A DNA stretch of 7,110 nt from Anaerolineales bacterium. GTDB lineage: Bacteria > Chloroflexota > Anaerolineae > Epilineales > JAANWY01. The translations under genes were made by a program, and so were the position numbers. Under the pieces are notes generated by a model, which saw only the letters and a list, made by a program, of their open reading frames with translations, had not been told where the DNA came from and searched no databases. This document shows, piece after piece, positions 1 through 5,735 of this stretch. The DNA is taken from positions 1-7,110 of the forward strand of contig JAANWY010000139.1 of assembly GCA_018263655.1 (NCBI GenBank). Reading direction: 5' to 3'. Each line of letters starts with the position of its first letter. The first letter of the stretch is position 1.

Positions 1-97
1 TCCTGAGTTCATCGAAGGGGGTGCGGCTTGTTCGAAGAACCGTCGCAAACCCGCACCCTTCGATACGGTCTCCACTTCGTTTCGACCTACTCAGGAT
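1..97. repeat. 97-bp dispersed intergenic repeat, left copy
   Basis: This segment is identical over 97 bp to the last 97 bp of the window, in the same orientation. It has internal symmetry. It opens with TCCTGAG and closes with CTCAGGA, and ATCGAAGGGGGTGCGG (11-26) pairs with CCGCACCCTTCGAT (51-64) apart from two extra G. It has no coding character. It looks like a hairpin-forming intergenic repeat of the kind scattered through some Chloroflexota genomes; that lineage link is an inference. The true boundaries are unknown because the window edge cuts at the repeat. Confidence 0.9.
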
Positions 98-147
98 GCT
101 AGTCCTGATACCTCCTGAACGGTTACCTGCTGAGAACACACCGAGAC

Positions 148-193
148 AAAGCGGCGGGAGATCGGGGGACGCCCCCCGATCTCCCGCCGCTTT
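148..193 (-). terminator. Rho-independent terminator of the nucleotidase gene
   Basis: A perfect 21-bp inverted repeat (148-168 with 173-193) encloses a four-base loop, ACGC. The stem is very GC-rich and ends in AAA/TTT, giving a short T run on either strand (TTTGTCTC on minus, TTTTGCTC on plus). It lies 53 bp past the nucleotidase stop codon, so it most likely ends that transcript. By its symmetry it could also stop transcription arriving from the left. Between the stem and the 97-bp repeat (98-147) nothing else is recognisable. Confidence 0.85.
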
Positions 194-246
194 TGCTCTC
201 ACTCGTCGCCCAGAAGCTAGTCGCTTGCGGGCGTGTAGCGCCAAGC

Positions 247-2565
247 TCAGGGAGCAGCCTCCTCACCCAGGACCTTCGCCTGGAACTGCACAAACTCGTA
301 TCGGAAATTGAAGTCCTCGGGCGCCAACTCGATACTGGCTGGGCTACTGAGGCAGCTCTCCAATGAGAAGCCGGCATAGCCGCGCGGCAGCGTCGCGCTG
401 ACACTGACGCCCTCTGAAGCGTCGAAGCCCGAGAAGTTCACCAGGCCAAGGGGCTTGGTCTGCTGCGTCAAAGTCGCACCGCTCGGGAAGGCCAGCGTGA
501 CAGGCACGTCCGGCAGCGCAATATCCAGGCCGGACTGGAAGAAGCCGTCGCAGCGATAGTCGATGTACACACGTGCTGTGAGGCTGTCCTTGCCGGCCGG
601 CGACTGCGGAAGGAGGAGGTTGATCCGGCCCTCACCACCAGGCTGGTAGCGCACATCGTCGGCTGGGATGAGCCCGTTGAGCCCGTCTTCCATCTCCATG
701 TATTCGCGCCAGGCCTGCTCGTAGCTGATGCCTAGCTGCACTTTGTCAGGGTTGTTGGCAAACGTCTCATAGCCATCGCCACCTCGCGCCAGGAAGTCGT
801 TGGTGACAATTCTGAGGTTCGGCGCACCTTCAACCACTTCGCCGTTCTGAACAATCACCGTGCCATCGTCGAGAGCCACGTTGAAGACGCGGCTGCCCAC
901 CTCTTCATTCGGGTCGTAAGTCACCGCGAGGCCTGAGACCTGTAGGAACTGCCCCCCTTGCCCTGGCAGCTCTGAGGCCGAATTCTCGAAGATGGCCTTC
1001 AAGTTTGCCGGCGTCACCTCGTTGATGACCGTCACGAAATTCGGGAACGGCAGCACGTTGAGCGTGTCCTCGCGGGTGATGTCACCGGGCACGACACCAG
1101 TTGTGGGGAGAACGTCGCCGGCATTCTGACGGATGCCGCCGCCGTTCGTCACAGCAACGACCGGGTTTTCCTCGCCGCGCGACGGTAGGTCGAAATTGGC
1201 TGCGAGCCGATCATAGGCGAAGACCAACGAGTCGGCTATCACGTTGCCGGCGTTGCTTTCTTGCGTCCGCACGGTGTTGCGCGAGACGTCAAGCAGCACC
1301 TCGGTGGTTGCTACCACGCTCGTGGCGAACTGGTCCAGGCAAGCTTGGAGCGGCTCATTGACGGCCGCGACAACGTCTGGATCGGGCGTTACGGTGTCTG
1401 TCAGCCCGAGTTCCTCGGCCGCTGCACTGTCTGGGATGACGCGGCGAGTGTAGCTGGTATCGGTGAGGATACTGGCAACTTCGCCAGCGGCGTCGAATGC
1501 CACATCAAGGCGGCCCAGATACTTGTAGTTGCCGGCTGTTGTCACAACGTAGACTGTGCGCCCCCCGGCATCTGTCACTTCGATCGGGTAGGTGCCCTGA
1601 ATGGGGGCTTCTTCTCCTGGCATCAGCTCTGTGTCATCGTCGATGGCTGGGTTTTCCAACAGTTCGTCACCGCCGCCGGCTACAGCGACGTCAACTCGGT
1701 TGAGGAGCTCGATCAGCACTTGATCATTATCGATGTCTTGCAGGTGACTCACGAAGATGATCTTGCGCACACCATGATCGTCGTACAGGCGATCGATCTC
1801 TTCCTGCACAGCGGTAGCGGTGCTTTCCAGATCGGATGTCGTCACCTCAACGTCACGTGGCGAGGAGACGGTGGGTAACGTCCATGTCGTGGCGCCCACA
1901 ATCCCGAAGCGCTGGTTCGTTACGGTATCGGTCACGATTGCTGAACCGCCGATCACGCGCCCATTGGTGACGGGCACTTCGATTAGCCCATCAGCGTCAA
2001 TCAGATCAGCGAAACCAGTCTCACTGCTGAAGTCCAGGTTCGCGCTGAGGAAGGGCTGCGTGACCGGGCCATCGGCTGAAAAGGCACGGATGAAGTCTTC
2101 CAGGAAATCGGGCGAGTAGTCGAACTCGTGATTGCCAAGAATATGCGCGTCGTACGGAATATGTCGCTGGGCCACAGCGTCGTAGATTGGCTGATCGGCC
2201 GACTGGCTGCAAATGAGCGTCGCGCTGGCCAGGAAGGCGTCGCCGGCATAGACGTTGAGGACTGCGTTACCGGCATCTCTCGCCTCGGCGATGTTCTGGT
2301 CTGTCAGGGTCTTGAAGGCTGCGACACCGCCAATCGGCAACTGGACCGTCACCGAACCCGTGGCGACGGGACTCGTGAGTGACAACAAGGACGACTCGCC
2401 GTCGTTGTTGTGGAGCAACGTGAGCGTGCCGGCACCGTCTGGGCCGTCTTGCGCGAGGCCGAGCGTGCCGGTAGCGACTTGGTTCGGACCCTCGGCTGTG
2501 ACAACACCTATCGGCACAAACACGAGCGTGGCGAGAATAAGGAAAATGATGGGGCGGTTATTCAT
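247..2565 (-). CDS. Secreted bifunctional metallophosphatase/5'-nucleotidase with C-terminal Ig-like domain
   Basis: This 772-residue exported protein probably hydrolyses extracellular nucleotides to nucleosides and phosphate. Residues 1-24 form a Sec signal peptide (basic N-terminus, hydrophobic core, cleavage after VVTA). The calcineurin-like domain follows, with HNNDGES (52-58), AGD (107-109), GNHEFD (144-149), SHLQD (273-277) and GGGDELL (297-303). The nucleotide-binding domain has QESNAGN (435-441), NGGGIR (474-479), VLPFPN (504-509), FLQVSG (540-545) and NDFLARGGDGY (589-599). Residues 662-772 form a predicted beta-rich tail resembling SdrD/Cna-B modules (VYIDYRCDG at 666-674, then GLDIALPDVPVTL). 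No sortase motif or C-terminal membrane segment is seen. The usual DxH motif reads DGE and the usual GGHS motif reads GGGD, so the metal site is non-standard. The ATG start is fixed by a strong Shine-Dalgarno site and the signal peptide. The gene is 121 bp past the rsmE-like gene, with its own candidate promoter and a terminator. Substrate preference cannot be read from sequence. Confidence 0.9.
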   Translation of the reverse strand: MNNRPIIFLILATLVFVPIGVVTAEGPNQVATGTLGLAQDGPDGAGTLTLLHNNDGESSLLSLTSPVATGSVTVQLPIGGVAAFKTLTDQNIAEARDAGNAVLNVYAGDAFLASATLICSQSADQPIYDAVAQRHIPYDAHILGNHEFDYSPDFLEDFIRAFSADGPVTQPFLSANLDFSSETGFADLIDADGLIEVPVTNGRVIGGSAIVTDTVTNQRFGIVGATTWTLPTVSSPRDVEVTTSDLESTATAVQEEIDRLYDDHGVRKIIFVSHLQDIDNDQVLIELLNRVDVAVAGGGDELLENPAIDDDTELMPGEEAPIQGTYPIEVTDAGGRTVYVVTTAGNYKYLGRLDVAFDAAGEVASILTDTSYTRRVIPDSAAAEELGLTDTVTPDPDVVAAVNEPLQACLDQFATSVVATTEVLLDVSRNTVRTQESNAGNVIADSLVFAYDRLAANFDLPSRGEENPVVAVTNGGGIRQNAGDVLPTTGVVPGDITREDTLNVLPFPNFVTVINEVTPANLKAIFENSASELPGQGGQFLQVSGLAVTYDPNEEVGSRVFNVALDDGTVIVQNGEVVEGAPNLRIVTNDFLARGGDGYETFANNPDKVQLGISYEQAWREYMEMEDGLNGLIPADDVRYQPGGEGRINLLLPQSPAGKDSLTARVYIDYRCDGFFQSGLDIALPDVPVTLAFPSGATLTQQTKPLGLVNFSGFDASEGVSVSATLPRGYAGFSLESCLSSPASIELAPEDFNFRYEFVQFQAKVLGEEAAP

Positions 2566-2572
2566 TTCAGCT

Positions 2573-2579
2573 CCTCCTT
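2573..2579 (-). promoter_or_regulatory. Strong ribosome binding site of the nucleotidase gene
   Basis: The minus strand reads AAGGAGG followed by seven bases (AGCTGAA) and then the ATG at 2565. This is an almost full anti-16S match at ideal spacing. It is the only clear Shine-Dalgarno site in the window: the upstream regions of hrcA, dnaJ and the rsmE-like gene show none this good. It settles the start codon. Confidence 0.9.
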
Positions 2580-2594
2580 GCTAGATGATGTGGG

Positions 2595-2623
2595 ATTGAA
2601 CAATTCGAGAGAAAACATGTGAA
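2595..2623 (-). promoter_or_regulatory. Candidate sigma70-type promoter for the nucleotidase gene
   Basis: On the minus strand TTCACA (2618-2623, five of six to TTGACA) is followed after exactly 17 bp by TTCAAT (2595-2600, four of six to TATAAT). It would start a leader of roughly 25 nt that includes the Shine-Dalgarno site. The -10 match is mediocre. No convincing terminator separates the rsmE-like gene from this gene, so read-through from upstream remains possible. Confidence 0.35.
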
Positions 2624-2686
2624 CTAGGCTTAGCTGGTTCGACGTCCCCTACCAACTCAAGCGTTGCCAAGACCTCAGCGGTTGGG

Positions 2687-3409
2687 CTACCCCAGTTGTT
2701 CGAAGAGAGCTTGGCTGGTGAGCAGACCGGCCGGCGTATCTCCAGCCGGGTCGAAGGGCGGACGTACAGGGATGACGCCTCGCCCGCTGGCTCGATCGAC
2801 CTCCCGAGATGTGAAACCGGTGGAAGGAGGAGCCAGAATGTGGACGGAGAAGGGGTTGTCCTCCGTGATCGAGCGGATGTCGCGACCACCTTCGCTAGCG
2901 GCGATGATCAGGGCTGTTCCCCGTCGCGTCGCGCGCTCGAGGGCGGCGTCGAACAGAAGCGCCGGCTCTAACCGGGGGAGCCGGCCGCGCGCTGCCTCTT
3001 CTGCGGCGCCTACAATGATCTCGTGCCAATCCTCGAGCATCTGATCGTCGTATGCATTCAGCCCGGGCACTTCGCAACGATCGCAGGCCACCGGTACGAA
3101 CTCGACAACACCTAGCTCGGTGCCTCGGCGCAAGATCGCCTCGAACTCGTCGGGGGTTACGAGACCCTGATATAGGCTAATCTTGGTTCGGCGCTCGCCT
3201 TCGGCTAGTGTCTTCTTGACCACTTGCCCGACGGTGGCTTCGTCGCCGTTCCTTGCCAGGACAATCTCGTGCTCCCAGCCTGAATTGTCGAGTACGATCA
3301 GATGATCGCCTGGCCTGAGCCCAAGCGTCGTCAGGTACTGTGTAAAGTCGGATGGGAATGACACTCTGTCAATCTCGATCCAATCAGGGGAAATGAATAG
3401 TCGGCGCAT
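2687..3409 (-). CDS. rsmE: RsmE-like 16S rRNA (uracil-1498-N3)-methyltransferase homologue with degenerate SAM motif
   Basis: RsmE enzymes methylate U1498 of 16S rRNA at N3 using SAM, through a C-terminal trefoil-knot (SPOUT) domain behind an N-terminal PUA-like RNA-binding domain. The 240-residue length, the start MRRLFISPDWI, the PUA-like segment LRPGDHLIVLDNSGWEHEI and the position after prmA all fit RsmE. The C-terminal half aligns without gaps to the family pattern, but the expected GPEGGF reads APPSTGF (193-199). The expected LGPRILRTETA reads PPFDPAGDTPAG (217-228). The K/ERW...EAxEQSxR motif is also weakened (EDWHEIIVGAAEEAARGR). These are SAM-binding and knot residues, so methyltransferase activity is doubtful although the frame is intact. 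The ATG lies 9 nt after the prmA stop, so the two genes are almost certainly co-transcribed. No strong Shine-Dalgarno site is visible. Family assignment is fairly sure; activity is uncertain. Confidence 0.8.
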   Translation of the reverse strand: MRRLFISPDWIEIDRVSFPSDFTQYLTTLGLRPGDHLIVLDNSGWEHEIVLARNGDEATVGQVVKKTLAEGERRTKISLYQGLVTPDEFEAILRRGTELGVVEFVPVACDRCEVPGLNAYDDQMLEDWHEIIVGAAEEAARGRLPRLEPALLFDAALERATRRGTALIIAASEGGRDIRSITEDNPFSVHILAPPSTGFTSREVDRASGRGVIPVRPPFDPAGDTPAGLLTSQALFEQLG

Positions 3410-3418
3410 GGTCTTATC

Positions 3419-4315
3419 TCAGTCTTTCTGTGTGGCGGTCAACGCGACCCAATCTTGGTCTTGTCTGCGTTCTCGCACGCGAAGGCCGGCTGACGCGAGT
3501 GCCTCCGTGACCGCGTTCGCGTACTCTTCGATGATTCCACTCGCGATGAGAGTGCCGCCACGGGCCAAGTAGGTTGCCAGATCGCCTGCCAGTTTCATGA
3601 TGACGTCCGCCAGGATGTTCACGACGATGCAGTCCATTGAGTGCGGCGCGATCTCGATCGTCCCCAGCGTACCCTCCGCAATCTGCACTCGGTCAGCTAC
3701 ACCGTTTGTCTGGACGTTTTCTCGTGCGACCTTTACGGCGATAGGGTCGAGATCGATACCGATGACCTGACGGGCACCCAGCTTCGCTGCGGCGATGGCC
3801 AGAATGCCGGACCCGGTTCCCACATCCAACACGCACCCCTTGTCTAGCCTTTCCGTCTCAAGAGCGTGTAGACAGAGCCGCGTTGTTGGATGGAGTCCAG
3901 TTCCAAACGCCATGCCGGGATCCAGCCGCAAAATGAGTTCATCTCCCTGCGGCGCGTAGGACTCCCATGAGGGAGCGACGACAAAGCGCTGCCCAATGTG
4001 TTGGACACTGTAACTCTTTTTCCAGGCTTCGGCCCAGTCTTCTTCGGTCAGCTCGTGAAACTCCGGGACAGGGATTGGGTACAGTTGGGACAGGTGCCAA
4101 AGTGCTTCTTCGATTTCACGCCGGCGCCGTACACTGCTGCCGTTTACGGGTAGATATGTCTTGACGCTGACGATGGGATCGCCGGCGTGCGGCGAGTCAT
4201 CCTGATGGACGAGGGTCTCGACGACGGCGCCACCTTCCCCCAGCCGGTCGAAGACTTCGACGATGGCTTCGGCGGCTTCGCCATCAGCCTGCACGCTGAC
4301 CTCGATCCATCGCAA
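3419..4315 (-). CDS. prmA: Ribosomal protein L11 methyltransferase PrmA
   Basis: PrmA is a cytoplasmic SAM-dependent enzyme that methylates lysines and the N-terminus of ribosomal protein L11. The protein is 298 residues, a normal length. The N-terminal substrate-recognition domain begins RWIEVSVQADGEAAEAIVE, typical of the family. The hallmark DPGMAFGTGLHPTT lies at 132-145, the class I SAM motif VLDVGTGSGILAIAAAKLGA at 162-181, the acidic motif GIDLDP at 186-191, and NIL (233-235) in the catalytic loop. The start is a TTG at 4313-4315. The only in-frame upstream stop is the dnaJ TGA itself, and the one nearby ATG (4308-4310) is in another frame. A GAGGG stands eight bases before the TTG as a modest Shine-Dalgarno site. 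The gene follows dnaJ by 15 nt and precedes the rsmE-like gene by 9 nt, so it is the middle of one operon. Confidence 0.95.
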   Translation of the reverse strand: MRWIEVSVQADGEAAEAIVEVFDRLGEGGAVVETLVHQDDSPHAGDPIVSVKTYLPVNGSSVRRRREIEEALWHLSQLYPIPVPEFHELTEEDWAEAWKKSYSVQHIGQRFVVAPSWESYAPQGDELILRLDPGMAFGTGLHPTTRLCLHALETERLDKGCVLDVGTGSGILAIAAAKLGARQVIGIDLDPIAVKVARENVQTNGVADRVQIAEGTLGTIEIAPHSMDCIVVNILADVIMKLAGDLATYLARGGTLIASGIIEEYANAVTEALASAGLRVRERRQDQDWVALTATQKD

Positions 4316-4330
4316 GGAGGTAACCCTCGA

Positions 4331-5455
4331 TCAGACGCCGAAGGTGTCCTTCAGCCAGTCCCGGAAGTTCTTGCCGCGTCGTGGGATGACTTCTTTGCCG
4401 AGTGTCTTGGACAGCGCTTGGAGTAGCTCTTTCTGCTCGTCGGTCAGGTCCGTGGGCGTCACGACGAACACGCGCACCACCTGATCGCCGCGACCTGCGC
4501 GGCGCAGATGTGGTACACCGTGGCCGGCCAGGCGGAAGGTTTGACCCGTATGGGTACCGGGCGGAATCTCCAGTATTTCTTCCCCGTCCAGTGTCGGAAC
4601 CTCCACTTCGTCGCCCAACGCCGCCTGGGCTACGTTAACCGGCAGTTCAAGATAGATGTCGGTCTCTCGTCGCTCAAAGAGTTCGTGCGGCTTCACGTGG
4701 ATGTTGACATACAGGTTGCCGGGCGGCCCACCACGCTCACCGGCGTCCCCCTCACCCGTCAGCCGAATGCGTGTTCCATCATCAACGCCGGCCGGAATCT
4801 CAATTGATATGACTTTACTGCCGTGGACACGTTTCCGCCCACGACATTGGCTGCACGGTGTGTTGATTACTTCCCCCGTGCCCTCACAGCGGGGACATGT
4901 CACGACGGTGACAAAGGACCCGAAGAGCCCCGACTGCTGGGCCTGACGCACTTCGCCGGCGCCGGCGCACTGGACACAAGTGACCGGCGCGGTCCCGGGT
5001 TCAGCGCCGCTGCCACCGCAGACATCACAAGCCTCCCACCGAGGCACTTCGACTTCCTTTTCGGTTCCGAACACGGCTTCCTCGAACTCCAGCCTAACAT
5101 CGACCCGCAGGTCTCGGCCTCGGGCCGGCGCTTGTCGTCCTGCCGTCCGGGTGCGGGTCCCAAAACCGAAGAACTCATTGAAGAGATCGTCTATGCCGAA
5201 GCCGGAGAAATCACCGGGTCCGTGGCCAAACTGATCGGCGTCGTGCCCGAAGCGGTCATACATCGCTCGCTTCTCGTCATCAGACAAAACCTCGTACGCT
5301 TCTTTGACTTCCCGAAACCGATCTGCTGCATCTGGTGCGTCGTTTACGTCAGGGTGAAATTCTCGAGCTTTGCGGCGATAGGCGCGCCGGACCTGATCTC
5401 GATCTGCGTCTTGGCCAACGCCTAGCACCTCGTAGTAGTCTCGTTTTGTTGCCAT
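4331..5455 (-). CDS. dnaJ: Chaperone DnaJ (Hsp40, type I)
   Basis: DnaJ delivers unfolded clients to DnaK and stimulates its ATPase. The 374-residue protein has the full type I layout. The J domain spans 4-70 with the essential HPD at 34-36. A short Gly/Phe-rich linker spans about 76-99 (FGHGPGDFSGFGIDDLF). A zinc-binding region holds four CxxC pairs at 143/146, 160/163, 187/190 and 201/204. The C-terminal client-binding domains run from about 210, with VHGSKVISIEIPAGVDDGTR and GEGDAGERGGPPGNLYV as recognisable blocks. The fourth zinc repeat reads CSQCRGRK, lacking the second G of CxxCxGxG. The start MATKRDYYEVLGV matches the family, but no Shine-Dalgarno site lies at normal spacing (an AAGGA is 17 nt away). 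Its partners dnaK and grpE are not in the window. It follows hrcA after 280 bp and is linked to prmA. Confidence 0.97.
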   Translation of the reverse strand: MATKRDYYEVLGVGQDADRDQVRRAYRRKAREFHPDVNDAPDAADRFREVKEAYEVLSDDEKRAMYDRFGHDADQFGHGPGDFSGFGIDDLFNEFFGFGTRTRTAGRQAPARGRDLRVDVRLEFEEAVFGTEKEVEVPRWEACDVCGGSGAEPGTAPVTCVQCAGAGEVRQAQQSGLFGSFVTVVTCPRCEGTGEVINTPCSQCRGRKRVHGSKVISIEIPAGVDDGTRIRLTGEGDAGERGGPPGNLYVNIHVKPHELFERRETDIYLELPVNVAQAALGDEVEVPTLDGEEILEIPPGTHTGQTFRLAGHGVPHLRRAGRGDQVVRVFVVTPTDLTDEQKELLQALSKTLGKEVIPRRGKNFRDWLKDTFGV

Positions 5456-5513
5456 GGTGAAGTGTCTGACAATCCTTAATTACAAATCCTTGAATGAACA
5501 CAGTCTTTGAACG

Positions 5514-5546
5514 ACCATTATCTAACCATTATCTAACCATTATCTA
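5514..5546. repeat. Three perfect 11-bp tandem repeats
   Basis: ACCATTATCTA is repeated three times without a mismatch (5514-5524, 5525-5535, 5536-5546). On the transcribed strand it reads TAGATAATGGT, so each unit holds GATAAT, a five-of-six match to a -10 box, but none has a good -35 at proper spacing. The third unit overlaps the left target duplication of the adjoining MITE. It could be a protein-binding array or a neutral minisatellite. Confidence 0.9.
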
Positions 5547-5549
5547 GTG
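5542..5549. repeat. Left 8-bp target-site duplication of the MITE
   Basis: ATCTAGTG lies directly outside the left terminal inverted repeat and is repeated exactly, in the same orientation, at 5694-5701 outside the right one. The bases flanking the pair differ (T/C before, G/T after), so the duplication is exactly 8 bp, as expected of a transposition scar. Confidence 0.75.
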
Positions 5550-5693
5550 GTATCCGTTCAGGTAGTGGGGACCCTTGCGAAGGTTTGCCAATCGCACTCG
5601 GGTTGAAGGGCCCCTCGCCAGTCGAAAATCGGCCTCTTGCCAAGGCGCTGCCACGGTTACTCCCAACCTTCGCAAGGATAGCTGAACGCTTAC
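5550..5693. mobile_element. Probable 144-bp MITE, ends resembling the IS66 family
   Basis: This non-coding element lies between hrcA and dnaJ. Its ends are inverted. Outer arms 5550-5564 and 5679-5693 match at 12 of 15 positions, sharing CGTTCAG. Inner arms 5573-5585 (CCTTGCGAAGGTT) and 5665-5677 match at 13 of 13. The left arm has seven extra bases between the two blocks. Exact 8-bp direct repeats adjoin both ends. The right end reads GTAAGCG inward. IS66-family elements are known for ends starting GTAA and for 8-bp duplications, so a non-autonomous IS66 derivative is the best guess. The left end reads GTATCCG and appears mutated. No transposase is present. On the dnaJ mRNA leader it would fold into a long hairpin with a loop of about 79 nt, which might slow transcription or shield the mRNA. 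Confidence 0.7.
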
Positions 5694-5701
5694 ATCTAGT
5701 G
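5694..5701. repeat. Right 8-bp target-site duplication of the MITE
   Basis: This is the second exact copy of ATCTAGTG, abutting the right inverted repeat. Removing the element plus one copy would reduce the hrcA-dnaJ spacer from 280 to 128 bp and join the 11-bp tandem repeats directly to the candidate promoter. Confidence 0.75.
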
Positions 5702-5726
5702 TACTCCAACCCCACGCCCGCGTCAA
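5698..5726 (-). promoter_or_regulatory. Candidate internal promoter for dnaJ-prmA-rsmE
   Basis: On the minus strand TTGACG (5721-5726, five of six) is followed after 17 bp by TACACT (5698-5703, four of six), starting 9 bp beyond the hrcA stop. The -10 box overlaps the right target duplication of the MITE, so transcripts would begin inside the element and carry a leader of about 235 nt. No CIRCE pair is found in this spacer, so this promoter would be free of direct HrcA control. Confidence 0.4.
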
Positions 5727-5735
5727 ACGTGATTC

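Noticed and set aside
1261..1878. A 205-codon open frame on the plus strand
   Set aside because: It lies wholly antisense to the nucleotidase core, shows no family motif, and breaks off inside a clearly conserved gene. It is a shadow of GC-rich coding sequence.
2640..2686. A terminator after the rsmE-like gene
   Set aside because: Only a CCAAC/GTTGG pair with a long loop is seen, with no T run. It is too weak to call.
5589..5605. A second CIRCE half-site (GAGTGC on the minus strand) near dnaJ
   Set aside because: Only one partial arm is present, without a matching inverted arm at the 9-bp spacing.
5456..5693. An RNA thermometer in the dnaJ leader
   Set aside because: There is no clear Shine-Dalgarno to be masked, and the hairpin is better explained by the MITE inverted repeats flanked by a target duplication.
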